A program made the translations under genes and the position numbers. From Providencia sp. (GTDB lineage: Bacteria > Pseudomonadota > Gammaproteobacteria > Enterobacterales > Enterobacteriaceae), in assembly GCF_003533305.1 (NCBI RefSeq), contig NZ_DOEH01000010.1:1-64000 (forward strand): a stretch of 64,000 nucleotides of DNA, in the 5' to 3' direction. The notes under the pieces are model-generated. The model was not told the origin of the DNA. It saw only the letters and a list, made by a program, of their open reading frames with translations, and did not search any database. This document shows, piece after piece, positions 8,704 to 17,317 of this stretch. The first letter of the stretch is position 1. Each line of letters opens with the position of its first letter.

Positions 8704-9690
8704 ATGATGAACAATAATAAATTAGATGTTGTCACTTTAGGCGAAGCCATGATGATGTTTGTCGCGACAAAAGCCGGTGAATTACATGATGTTGAGAATT
8801 TTGTACGCCGAGCCGCAGGTGCAGAACTCAATGTCGCGATAGGTTTATCGCGTATTGGTCTACGCAGTGGTTGGGTTAGTCGCCTTGGTAATGACTCATT
8901 CGGTCGCTTTATTCAATCCACCTTAGAAAAAGAAAATGTCGATTACGAATGTGTACTCATTGACGCAGAGCATCCTACGGGCTTTCAGTTGAAATCTAAA
9001 GCCGAAAATGGAACCGATCCCACTGTGGAGTATTTCCGCAAAGGCTCTGCGGCAAGTCACTTAGATCTCACTGATTTTAACGAGGACTATTTTATATCGG
9101 CTCGCCATTTGCATTTAAGCGGTGTTGCCGCAGCGCTTTCATCCACCAGCTATCAACTTTCATTATATGCCGCTAAATGGATGAGAAATGCAGGAAAAAC
9201 ACTGTCATTTGACCCAAACTTGCGTCCTTCCCTGTGGAAAAGCGAAGCTGAAATGGTCGAGCAATTAAACCAACTTGCATTCCACGCTAATTGGGTCCTA
9301 CCGGGATTAAAAGAGGGCAAAATTTTAACCGGTTATGATAAACCAGAAGATATTGCAGATTTTTATTTATCACAAGGTGTTGATGTCGTCGTTATCAAAA
9401 CAGGTGAGCAAGGGGCTTACTATAAAACCTCAGAAAATCAAAAAGGTATCGTTCCTGCCCTGCGAGTAAAACACGTGGTTGATACTGTGGGCGCTGGTGA
9501 TGGCTTCGCTGTTGGCGTGATAAGTGCGCTACTCGAAGGTGAACCACTCCAGCGTGCCGTTGAAAGAGGTAATTTTGTCGGTGCCAGAGCTATCCAAGTG
9601 ATTGGCGACAGTGAAGGACTACCAACTAAAGCGCAGTTACAGCAAGAAATGTCACTGTTATCCCCATCAACTTCTCCAGTCTTTGGCTAA
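8704..9690 (+). CDS. kguK: 2-ketogluconate kinase (PfkB/ribokinase family, KdgK-like)
   Basis: Predicted to phosphorylate 2-ketogluconate to 2-keto-6-phosphogluconate in the cytoplasm. It is 328 aa. PfkB features are VVTLGEAMMMF at the N-terminus, GAELNVAIGLSRIG (about residues 38-51, PfkB signature 1 region), RLGNDSFGRF, LSFDPNLRPSLW and the C-terminal signature DTVGAGDGFAVGVISALLEG (about 261-280), which carries the anion hole and catalytic Asp. The sequence resembles 2-keto-3-deoxygluconate kinases, so KDG is the main alternative; the neighbouring kguE, transporter and reductase favour 2-ketogluconate. ATGs at 8704 and 8707 are both possible. Confidence 0.85.
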   Translation: MMNNNKLDVVTLGEAMMMFVATKAGELHDVENFVRRAAGAELNVAIGLSRIGLRSGWVSRLGNDSFGRFIQSTLEKENVDYECVLIDAEHPTGFQLKSKAENGTDPTVEYFRKGSAASHLDLTDFNEDYFISARHLHLSGVAAALSSTSYQLSLYAAKWMRNAGKTLSFDPNLRPSLWKSEAEMVEQLNQLAFHANWVLPGLKEGKILTGYDKPEDIADFYLSQGVDVVVIKTGEQGAYYKTSENQKGIVPALRVKHVVDTVGAGDGFAVGVISALLEGEPLQRAVERGNFVGARAIQVIGDSEGLPTKAQLQQEMSLLSPSTSPVFG

Positions 9691-9704
9691 GAAAGGAATT
9701 GATT

Positions 9705-10985
9705 ATGACAACGAAAAAACCGGCTGCATCACGTTGGCTGTACATCATGCCAATTGTGTTCATCACATACAGCTTAGCTTACTTAGATAGAGCCAATTAT
9801 AGTTTTGCAGCAGCAGCAGGGATCAACGCAGATTTAGGGATCAGCAAAGGAATGTCTTCCCTACTCGGTTCCTTGTTTTTTTTAGGCTATTTTTTCTTCC
9901 AAATTCCCGGGGCAATTTATGCCGAAAAACGCAGTGTTAGAAAGCTTATTTTTGCCTGTATTTTCTTATGGGGATTATTTGCCAGCCTAACAGGAATGGT
10001 TAGCAACATTCCGATGTTGGTCATTATTCGCTTTAGTTTGGGCGTCGTTGAAGCCGCCGTCATGCCCGCAATGCTTATTTACATTAGTAATTGGTTTACC
10101 CAATCTGAGCGCTCACGCGCCAATACCTTTTTGATTTTAGGTAATCCCGTTACTGTATTGTGGATGTCCGTGTTATCTGGCTACTTAATCCAAGCGCTTG
10201 GCTGGCGCCAAATGTTTATCATTGAAGGTGTTCCCGCTATTTTATGGGCATTCTTCTGGTGGAAAACTGCACGTGATAAACCGAGTCAAGTTAACTGGTT
10301 AAGCCAACAAGAAAAAGACGATCTCGAAAAAATCCTCAGTGATGAACAAAAAAATATCAAACCCGTTCGTAATTACCGTGAAGCCTTTAAATCACGCAAT
10401 GTTGTGTTACTGTGCGCGCAATATTTCTGCTGGAGTATTGGGGTATATGGCTTTGTATTATGGTTACCGTCTATTATTCGTGGTGCGTCAGATTTAAATA
10501 TGGTCGAAACGGGTTGGCTCTCTGCGGTTCCTTACCTTGCTGCGACTGTATCAATGGTTTTAGTCTCTTGGGCGTCTGACAAGATGAATAACCGCAAACT
10601 ATTTGTTTGGCCAATGCTGTTAATTGGCGCCATCTGTTTCTTAGGTTCCTTCCTACTGGGCAGCTCTAACTTCTGGCTTTCTTACACTTTATTAGTCATT
10701 GCTGGTGCCGCGATGTATGCCCCTTATGGCCCGTTCTTTGCTATTATTCCTGAAATGTTACCGAAGAATGTTGCCGGCGGTGCAATGGCGTTAATCAATA
10801 GTATGGGCGCTTTAGGATCGTTCTTTGGCTCTTGGTTTGTCGGTTATCTCAATGGTGCAACGGGCAGCCCAAGTGCATCTTATATGTTTATGGGACTCGC
10901 ACTGTTGGCATCCGTTTTCTTCACGATTATTGTCAAACCAAATCAAGAAAAAAATAGCGATTCCGTCATCGCTAAACATGCTTAA
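9705..10985 (+). CDS. kguT: 2-ketogluconate MFS transporter (anion:cation symporter family)
   Basis: Inner-membrane proton symporter of the ACS branch of the major facilitator superfamily, 426 aa with twelve predicted hydrophobic segments. The N-terminal SLAYLDRANYSFAAAAGINADLGIS block is close to sugar-acid transporters (GudP, GarP, KguT). The ATG at 9705 has AAAGGA seven bases upstream; an in-frame TTG at 9699 is not preferred. Its position between the kinase and the reductase fits uptake of 2-ketogluconate. Related substrates such as galactarate or galactonate cannot be excluded from sequence alone. Confidence 0.85.
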   Translation: MTTKKPAASRWLYIMPIVFITYSLAYLDRANYSFAAAAGINADLGISKGMSSLLGSLFFLGYFFFQIPGAIYAEKRSVRKLIFACIFLWGLFASLTGMVSNIPMLVIIRFSLGVVEAAVMPAMLIYISNWFTQSERSRANTFLILGNPVTVLWMSVLSGYLIQALGWRQMFIIEGVPAILWAFFWWKTARDKPSQVNWLSQQEKDDLEKILSDEQKNIKPVRNYREAFKSRNVVLLCAQYFCWSIGVYGFVLWLPSIIRGASDLNMVETGWLSAVPYLAATVSMVLVSWASDKMNNRKLFVWPMLLIGAICFLGSFLLGSSNFWLSYTLLVIAGAAMYAPYGPFFAIIPEMLPKNVAGGAMALINSMGALGSFFGSWFVGYLNGATGSPSASYMFMGLALLASVFFTIIVKPNQEKNSDSVIAKHA

Positions 10986-10996
10986 GGGAGATTATG

Positions 10997-11974
10997 ATGA
11001 AAAAAAATATCGTTCTATATAAAACAATACCTGCTGACCAACTTAAGCGCTTACAACAACATTTTAATGTCACAATTTTTGATTCCGTCAATCAGAGCAA
11101 CCATGCTGATTTTCGGCGAGCCCTTGTAAATGCCGAAGGAATTATCGGCGCAAGTACCCCGATTACTGCCGATGATTTAGCAATCGCCACCAAACTAAAA
11201 GCAGCCTCAACGATTTCAGTCGGGGTTGACCAATTTGATGTTTCTGCCATGACAGCGCGTGGTATCCCATTAATGCATACCCCCAGTGTGCTCACTGAAA
11301 CCACCGCAGATACTATTTTCACACTGGTTTTATGCAGTGCACGACGCATTATTGAAATGGCGGAAATGGTTAAAGCGGGTCAATGGACCAAAAGTATTGG
11401 TGAAAATCATTATGGCTGGAATGTGAGTGGAAAAACCATTGGTATCCTCGGCATGGGACGTATAGGTTATGCAGTTGCAAAGCGCGCCCATGCAGGTTTT
11501 GGCATGTCAGTGCTCTATTATAACACCTACGACCATCCAGAAGCGGAGAGTCAGCTTAATGCACGCCGTTGTGATTTAGATACACTACTCGCTCAATCTG
11601 ATTTTGTTTGCGTGGTATTACCTTTATTACCTTCAACCGAAAAATTGATTGGCAAAAAAGAACTACAAAAAATGAAGCCAAGTGCGTTCTTAATTAATGG
11701 CTCTAGAGGAAAAATTGTTGATGAGGCCGCGTTAATCGATGCCTTAGAAACGGGCGTGATCCGCGGTGCAGGCCTTGATGTTTTCGAGGTTGAGCCTTTG
11801 CCAATTGATTCAAAATTACTGACTTTGCCGAATGTTGTTGCATTGCCTCACATTGGTTCTGCAACCCATGAAACCCGTTACGCAATGGTTGAATGCGCCG
11901 TTGATAACTTAATCGCCGCACTCAATGGCTGTCTAACTCATAACTGCGCCAATCCAGAAGTCAGTAAAAAGTAA
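10997..11974 (+). CDS. kguD: 2-keto-6-phosphogluconate reductase (D-isomer 2-hydroxyacid dehydrogenase)
   Basis: Predicted NAD(P)H-dependent reduction of 2-keto-6-phosphogluconate to 6-phosphogluconate, feeding central metabolism. It is 325 aa from ATG 10997 (AAGGGAG upstream; ATG 10994 is too close to it). The Rossmann motif GILGMGRIGYAVAKRA is near residues 150-165. The catalytic set of this family is visible: Arg in NGSRGKIVDEAAL, Glu in GLDVFEVEPLP and His in LPHIGSATHETR. It resembles GhrB/TkrA-type reductases, so general 2-ketoaldonate reductase activity is possible. Last gene of the kgu operon, 22 bases from a hairpin terminator region. Confidence 0.86.
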   Translation: MKKNIVLYKTIPADQLKRLQQHFNVTIFDSVNQSNHADFRRALVNAEGIIGASTPITADDLAIATKLKAASTISVGVDQFDVSAMTARGIPLMHTPSVLTETTADTIFTLVLCSARRIIEMAEMVKAGQWTKSIGENHYGWNVSGKTIGILGMGRIGYAVAKRAHAGFGMSVLYYNTYDHPEAESQLNARRCDLDTLLAQSDFVCVVLPLLPSTEKLIGKKELQKMKPSAFLINGSRGKIVDEAALIDALETGVIRGAGLDVFEVEPLPIDSKLLTLPNVVALPHIGSATHETRYAMVECAVDNLIAALNGCLTHNCANPEVSKK

Positions 11975-12019
11975 GTCAAAATTTACTTACTAAATAGCTT
12001 AAATGTAACGAATAAATAA

Positions 12020-12054
12020 GCCCAAGAAACCGATCTTAAATCTGTCTCTTGGGC
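12020..12054. terminator. Hairpin terminator between convergent kguD and ptxS-like genes
   Basis: GCCCAAGAAAC (12020-12030) and GTCTCTTGGGC (12044-12054) pair along 11 positions with one mismatch and a 13-base loop. It is flanked by AT-rich sequence but has no long T run. Its place between two convergent genes supports a shared terminator. Confidence 0.65.
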
Positions 12055-12084
12055 CAATAAACGTCGCATTACACGGTGATATCA

Positions 12085-13113
12085 TTAAAGTGTTGTCGAA
12101 TTACGGACAATCAGTTCGCCATTAAAGAGGTGTTGAGCGGGTGGTTTTTCTGGATTTTCCAGTTTTTCGAGCAAACATTCAACGGCTTTATGTCCCATCA
12201 GAGCAGTCGGCTGAGAAATCGACGTTATTCCCTGTCCTGCAAAAGATGCCCACTCTAAGTTATCAAAACTGAGAAAACCGATATCGGCGCCCCAATGCAA
12301 ACCTTGCTGATTCAATGCATAGGCTATTTGCAATGTCAGCACACCATTCGCCGCCACAATGGCTTTACGCATCCCTCGGTGATTAGCACAGAACTCAGTA
12401 ATAATCGCAGATAAACTTTCTGGTGCGGGTAATGAAATTTCGTGAAATATCCCTTTAATTTGCGGATTATTTGCTAAAACCTGTTGGAATGTTTGCAAAC
12501 GTTCTTCGCGCGCACTGTTGTAGACGATAGGTTCGGTCACAAAACAGATAGCTTCGAAACCTTGTTCTATCAGATGGTTAAAAGCCATATTTGCCGAGGC
12601 TGGGTTATCTAGTCCAACCATGTCACAGGGGAAATTATCAATTTTTCTATCGAGTAAAACAAACGGCAATGTAGTGGATTGTAATACGTCAATAAATTGC
12701 TCATTCACCCCTGCCGAGTTAATAATTAAGCCATCAACCCGATAACCTTTTAATAGCTGTATAAATTGGCATTCCAACTCAATGCTATTATTGGCATTGC
12801 ACACTACCGTCATAAAACCTTGTTTGATAGATTCCGCCTCAACGCCTTTTAACACCTCAACTGAGAACGGGTTACCAATATCCGCAATAATCAGCCCTAT
12901 CAACCCAGTCCGCCCATGCTTTAGACTGCGAGCCATTTGATTAGGACGATAATTGAGTTCGAGGATAGCGGCTTCAATACGTTGACGTAAGTTATCTGAC
13001 AATAAATGAGATTCACCATTTAAATAACGGGAAATGCTTGTTTTGCCTGTCTGCGCTTTGGCAGCCACATCTTTTATGGTCGCAACTTTTGTTGATTTGG
13101 GTGCAATAGCCAC
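12085..13113 (-). CDS. ptxS: LacI-family transcriptional regulator (PtxS-like)
   Basis: DNA-binding repressor of 342 aa. The helix-turn-helix with the minor-groove hinge is at residues about 11-65 (ATIKDVAAKAQTGKTSISRYLNGE, then ELNYRPNQMARSLK), followed by a periplasmic-binding-protein-like sensor domain (GLIGLIIADIGNPFSVEVLKGVE onward). It lies convergent to the kguEKTD operon, and a perfect CCGG-centred palindrome lies in front of kguE, so control of 2-ketogluconate use is likely. In Pseudomonas ptxS lies upstream of kguE; here it is downstream and opposed. I found no second copy of the palindrome at its own promoter, so autoregulation is not evident. Confidence 0.83.
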   Translation of the reverse strand: MAIAPKSTKVATIKDVAAKAQTGKTSISRYLNGESHLLSDNLRQRIEAAILELNYRPNQMARSLKHGRTGLIGLIIADIGNPFSVEVLKGVEAESIKQGFMTVVCNANNSIELECQFIQLLKGYRVDGLIINSAGVNEQFIDVLQSTTLPFVLLDRKIDNFPCDMVGLDNPASANMAFNHLIEQGFEAICFVTEPIVYNSAREERLQTFQQVLANNPQIKGIFHEISLPAPESLSAIITEFCANHRGMRKAIVAANGVLTLQIAYALNQQGLHWGADIGFLSFDNLEWASFAGQGITSISQPTALMGHKAVECLLEKLENPEKPPAQHLFNGELIVRNSTTL

Positions 13114-13239
13114 AGATTATGTCCATAAAAAGAAAACGTTATAATCACAACATATTACCTAAGTTCGAGCAATTTTACCCGTAAAAGCGTGATTAAACTA
13201 ATTTACATGAATGATACCGCACTATTAATTGACGCTATT

Positions 13240-14193
13240 TTAACCCACTTGATTTTTTAACCACTGGATAAAAATATCAGCTTTCGGATTACGTTTTTCA
13301 TTCAATGTCGCGAAATAATAGCGCTGTTGGCACTGTAATGCGGTATCACCAAACGGCATCACTAACTCATGACTTTCTAATCGTTTTTTCACTAGCTGCT
13401 TGCGTCCCATCGCGACACCAGCATGATTAATAGCCGCAATAATAGCGAGATCAGAGCGGTCAAAACATAAGTTTCTGCGATGAGAAATAATCGATAAATT
13501 TGAATATTCACTCCATGCTCGCCATTCATCATAGTCGGAATTATTACTCCAAGCTTGCCTGTCATGCAGTAAAGTACAATTTTTCAACTGATGCTGGTTA
13601 TTCAGTAAATCATGTTGTTGCGCATATTTTGGACTACAAACAGGCACTATCGACTCTTGCATTAAGTCTTCACAATAAAGATTACTGTGAACGGTATCAT
13701 CGTAATAAATAGCTAGATCAATACCATATCCTCGGAAATTTACCTCATCGTTTCCCGTCAGTAAATTCAATTGAATGGACGGATATTGATAAGCAAAATC
13801 AGCAATTTTCGGCACTAACCAACACTGAGCAATAGAAGGTCGTGAATAAACCGTTAGCTCACCTGATATTTCCTGGTTTTTAATATCAATAATTTCCTGA
13901 TTAATATCATCAAGGTTTTTACGTAATGCCCAATAAATTCGCTCACCATCCAGTGTTAGCTCAATACGTCGATGAAAACGCGCAAATAACTTGAAACCTA
14001 GCTCAGATTCTAATGTATTTATACGATGACTGACGGCGCTAGGGGTTAATGATAATTCCTGCGCAGCAAGTGCAAAAGAACTATGCCTCGCCGCGGCTTC
14101 AAATGTATGAAGGCGCGATAATTGATGGCTAGATAAACGTTTATTCCATTGAATAAAACCAGATTGTTCAAAATGGCTTGGGGTCATCGACAT
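13240..14193 (-). CDS. dsdC: LysR-family regulator of D-serine metabolism (DsdC)
   Basis: LysR-type activator of 317 aa, divergent from dsdX-dsdA in the arrangement known from E. coli. The helix-turn-helix is at about residues 21-80 (LSSHQLSRLHTFEAAARHSS, LTPSAVSHRINTLESELGFKLF), and the substrate-binding domain follows. The N-terminal extension ahead of the helix-turn-helix also fits DsdC (about 311 aa in E. coli). D-serine is the expected coinducer. The ATG at 14193 gives MSMTPSHFE; a second ATG two codons later is equally possible. Confidence 0.9.
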   Translation of the reverse strand: MSMTPSHFEQSGFIQWNKRLSSHQLSRLHTFEAAARHSSFALAAQELSLTPSAVSHRINTLESELGFKLFARFHRRIELTLDGERIYWALRKNLDDINQEIIDIKNQEISGELTVYSRPSIAQCWLVPKIADFAYQYPSIQLNLLTGNDEVNFRGYGIDLAIYYDDTVHSNLYCEDLMQESIVPVCSPKYAQQHDLLNNQHQLKNCTLLHDRQAWSNNSDYDEWRAWSEYSNLSIISHRRNLCFDRSDLAIIAAINHAGVAMGRKQLVKKRLESHELVMPFGDTALQCQQRYYFATLNEKRNPKADIFIQWLKNQVG

Positions 14194-14413
14194 ATTTTTT
14201 TACTCTATCATCATATAAACGCACAATATTAAGTGAGAATAACCTATTTAAGATGAATTCATATGGTGCAAAGTACAGTCAACTTGATTTATATGATGGA
14301 TATCACCCATTTGAATCAATCTATTTCATCTAAACGCTGAGTTTCATCGTTTGTCACCTCTGAATATTTATTATCCAATAGATGAACAACAACAATACAA
14401 TCAGGGGTAGGAT
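14194..14413. promoter_or_regulatory. dsdC-dsdX divergent promoter region with candidate DsdC site
   Basis: The 220-base region contains inverted TTGATT (14284-14289) and AATCAA (14314-14319) flanking ATGGATATCACCCAT (14296-14310), itself partly symmetric. LysR regulators bind such dyads in divergent promoters. AGGGGTAGGAT precedes the dsdX ATG. The site assignment is inference from position and symmetry only. Confidence 0.4.
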
Positions 14414-15751
14414 ATGGACTCAACAATTTGGATGCTAGCAACCTTAGTTATCAGCATCTTACTGATCATAATCTCAATAATTAAATTTAAGTTTCATCCC
14501 TTTTTAGCCCTTTTACTCGCCAGCTTTTTTGTCGGCATTTCCATGAAAATGAATCCACTCGAAATGGTGAATGCGATTGAAAATGGAATTGGCGGCACAC
14601 TCGGATTTTTAGCAGCAATTATCGGTCTCGGTACTATTCTTGGCAAAATGATGGAGATTTCCGGTGCGGCGGAGCGCATTGGCGTCACCTTACAAAAATG
14701 CCGTTGGTTAACTCCCGACGTCACCATGGTATTAATTGGCTTAATCTGTGGTATCACACTATTTGTTGAAGTTGGTGTTGTTCTATTAATTCCACTGGCT
14801 TTCTCTATTGCTAAAAAGACCAATACCTCTTTATTCAAGCTCGCTATTCCATTATGTACCGCTCTGATGGCAGTGCATTGTATCGTGCCGCCACATCCAG
14901 CAGCTCTGTTTGTCACCAACGAACTAGGCGCTGATATCGGCACGGTTATTGTCGCAGGGCTTGCCGTTGGTTTAGTCGCATCATTAATCGGTGGCCCTCT
15001 ATTTCTTAAAATAGTTGGTGCTCGCTTACCCTTTAAAACTGTACCTGAAGCATTCTCAGATATGGAAGTTCGCGAAGAAAAAGATTTACCCTCTTTAGGT
15101 GCAACATTATTTACCGTTTTACTCCCTATTGTTCTGATGCTAATTAAAACAGCAGCAGACTTAAATATGAGTAAAGATAATTCGTTATATACGTTCTTGC
15201 AATTTATCGGTAACCCAATTACCGCCATGTTTATTGCCGCATTCGTCGCTTATTACATGCTAGGTATTCGCCGTAATATGGGCATGAGCGTGCTACTAAG
15301 TAAAACAGAAGAAAGCTTTAGCTCAATAGCCAACATTTTGCTGATTATTGGTGCGGGTGGCGCATTTAATGGCATTTTAAAAGGCAGTGGATTGAGTGAT
15401 TCTTTAGCCCTCGTTCTGTCTGGCATCGATATGCACCCAATCTTACTCGCTTGGTTGGTTGCTATTATTCTTCACGCCGCTGTCGGTTCTGCCACTGTAG
15501 CAATGATGGGTGCGACAGCGATTGTTGCACCATTGATGCCAATGTATCCAGAAATAAGCCCTGAAATTATGACGTTAGCAATTGGTTCAGGCGCTATTGG
15601 TTGTACCATCGTGACAGACTCTCTGTTTTGGCTAGTAAAACAATACTGTAATGCCACATTAGCCGAGACATTCCGTTTTTATAGTGTCGCCACCCTTATT
15701 GCCTCATTTGTGGCACTCGGCGGCACGTTCTTACTTTCATTTGTGATTTAG
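14414..15751 (+). CDS. dsdX: D-serine permease DsdX (GntP family)
   Basis: Inner-membrane D-serine/H+ symporter, 445 aa, the usual length. It is hydrophobic throughout, and GntP-family blocks are visible: KFHPFLALLLASFFVGI near residue 23, GTILGKMMEISGAAERI near 75, VPPHPAALFVTNELGAD near 160 and ALAIGSGAIGCTIVTDSLFW-like sequence near 395. It lies between dsdC and dsdA and ends 12 bases before dsdA, so the two form an operon. Gluconate or other GntP substrates are possible from family membership, but the flanking genes make D-serine the clear choice. Confidence 0.92.
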   Translation: MDSTIWMLATLVISILLIIISIIKFKFHPFLALLLASFFVGISMKMNPLEMVNAIENGIGGTLGFLAAIIGLGTILGKMMEISGAAERIGVTLQKCRWLTPDVTMVLIGLICGITLFVEVGVVLLIPLAFSIAKKTNTSLFKLAIPLCTALMAVHCIVPPHPAALFVTNELGADIGTVIVAGLAVGLVASLIGGPLFLKIVGARLPFKTVPEAFSDMEVREEKDLPSLGATLFTVLLPIVLMLIKTAADLNMSKDNSLYTFLQFIGNPITAMFIAAFVAYYMLGIRRNMGMSVLLSKTEESFSSIANILLIIGAGGAFNGILKGSGLSDSLALVLSGIDMHPILLAWLVAIILHAAVGSATVAMMGATAIVAPLMPMYPEISPEIMTLAIGSGAIGCTIVTDSLFWLVKQYCNATLAETFRFYSVATLIASFVALGGTFLLSFVI

Positions 15752-15763
15752 AAGAGATTGACT

Positions 15764-17098
15764 ATGACGACAATAAACATGGATAAGTTAATTACTGACT
15801 ACCCTTTAGTTCAGGACTTAATCGATTTAAAACAAGTCACTTGGTTTAACCCTAAAGTGACAACGACAGAAGCCGGCTTACCTTATGTAGGTTTAACAGT
15901 GAAGGACGTTGAAGATGCACAAGCTCGCCTTAATCGCTTTGCACCTTACTTAATGAAAGCTTTTCCTGAAACACAAGTGACTCAAGGCATTATTGAGTCT
16001 GAAGTTGTGGCTATTCCCACAATGAAAGCCGCACTTGAAAAACGCTATAACACGCCAATCACCGGGAAAATTTTACTTAAAAAAGATAGCCATTTACCGA
16101 TATCTGGCTCAATAAAAGCACGAGGTGGAATTTATGAAGTTCTCACTCATGCCGAAAAACTGGCTTTAAAAGCAGGATTGTTATCGACAACGGATAACTA
16201 TGAAATTTTATTTTCTGATAAATTCCGTCAATTCTTTAGTCAATACAGTATCGCAGTCGGCTCAACGGGTAACTTAGGCATGTCGATTGGTATCATGAGC
16301 GCGAAATTAGGCTTTAGTGTCAGCGTGCACATGTCATCAGATGCGAGGCAATGGAAAAAAGATAAATTACGTGCCCATGGTGTTAATGTTGTTGAATATG
16401 AGCAAGATTACAGTATTGCTGTCGAAGAAGGCCGTAAAGAAGCCGAAAAAGATGCCAATTGTTTCTTTATTGATGATGAAAATTCAACCACCTTATTTTT
16501 AGGCTATGCAGTTGCGGGCTTACGCCTCAAAACACAGTTTGCAGAGCAAGGTATTGTGGTTGATAACAATCATCCACTCTTCGTTTATTTACCTTGTGGT
16601 GTCGGCGGCGGCCCTGGTGGTGTGGCTTTTGGTCTAAAACTGGCATTTGGTGATGCCGTCCACTGTTTATTTGCAGAACCGACTCATTCCCCATGTATGC
16701 TATTAGGTGTTCATACTGGTCTACACGATGCCATTTGTGTACAAGAAATTGGCATTGATAACGTCACCGCTGCCGATGGTCTAGCTGTAGGTCGAGCATC
16801 AGGTTTTGTTGGCCGAGCCATGGAGCGTTTGATTGATGGCTACTACACCATTGATGACACCGAAATGTATAATTTATTAGGATTACTCAATCAGACGGAA
16901 TCCATCAAATTAGAGCCATCCGCACTCGCAGGTATGCCAGGTGCTGTTCATGTCACTCAACATAGCGATTATCTGCAATCTAAATCGCTAACTGCTGAAA
17001 AAATGGCAAATGCAACACATTTAGTTTGGGCTACAGGGGGGGGAATGGTGCCTCAGGCTGAAATGCAACAATATTTAGCCCAAGCAAAACTGGACTAA
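15764..17098 (+). CDS. dsdA: D-serine ammonia-lyase (dehydratase)
   Basis: PLP enzyme converting D-serine to pyruvate and ammonia, both nutritive and detoxifying, important in urine where D-serine is abundant. It is 444 aa from ATG 15764, which has GAAGAG seven bases upstream; an in-frame TTG at 15758 is not preferred. The PLP-binding lysine is Lys118 in SGSIKARGG, the same number as in E. coli DsdA. The phosphate-binding glycine loop [15 protein letters not shown] lies near residue 280 and [13 protein letters not shown] near 168. It is the last gene of dsdXA and is followed by an elaborate terminator. Confidence 0.95.
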   Translation: MTTINMDKLITDYPLVQDLIDLKQVTWFNPKVTTTEAGLPYVGLTVKDVEDAQARLNRFAPYLMKAFPETQVTQGIIESEVVAIPTMKAALEKRYNTPITGKILLKKDSHLPISGSIKARGGIYEVLTHAEKLALKAGLLSTTDNYEILFSDKFRQFFSQYSIAVGSTGNLGMSIGIMSAKLGFSVSVHMSSDARQWKKDKLRAHGVNVVEYEQDYSIAVEEGRKEAEKDANCFFIDDENSTTLFLGYAVAGLRLKTQFAEQGIVVDNNHPLFVYLPCGVGGGPGGVAFGLKLAFGDAVHCLFAEPTHSPCMLLGVHTGLHDAICVQEIGIDNVTAADGLAVGRASGFVGRAMERLIDGYYTIDDTEMYNLLGLLNQTESIKLEPSALAGMPGAVHVTQHSDYLQSKSLTAEKMANATHLVWATGGGMVPQAEMQQYLAQAKLD

Positions 17099-17135
17099 TT
17101 GATAAATTGTCACGAATATAAAGATGATTAGCTTA

Positions 17136-17173
17136 GTGCCCTTTCTTCTTGATTCACTAGAGAAGAAGGGGAC
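17136..17173. repeat. Inverted repeat downstream of dsdA
   Basis: CCCTTTCTTCT and AGAAGAAGGGG pair at 10 of 11 positions around an 11-base loop, 40 bases after dsdA. No T run follows. It may protect the dsdXA message 3' end or help termination. Confidence 0.5.
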
Positions 17174-17249
17174 GGTGGAATTATTGAATAAAAAGAGTGT
17201 TAAATAGTTAATATAGGAACAAAAGGCCTTAACTTCCTCGATAAAACTC

Positions 17250-17313
17250 ACATTATCTCTGCACAGCCCCCTTAAATGGGGGCACTGTATAGAGATAGAG
17301 ATAATGTCTTTTT
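17250..17313. terminator. Nested two-part hairpin terminator between convergent dsdA and the M42 peptidase gene
   Basis: The outer stem ACATTATCTCT (17250-17260)/AGAGATAATGT (17297-17307) is perfect over 11 pairs. The inner stem CAGCCCCC/GGGGGCACTG closes on TTAAAT. CTTTTT follows on the + strand. It is a strong terminator for dsdXA and probably also stops the opposite operon. Confidence 0.85.
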
Positions 17314-17317
17314 AAGT

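Noticed and set aside
9008..9021. ATGGAACCGATCCC inside the kinase gene, similar to the kgu operator
   Set aside because: The right half of the palindrome is broken, and it lies in conserved coding sequence; probably chance.
14494..15228. Long open frame of 244 codons antisense to dsdX
   Set aside because: It mirrors a clear GntP permease on the other strand, has low-complexity composition and no ribosome-binding site.
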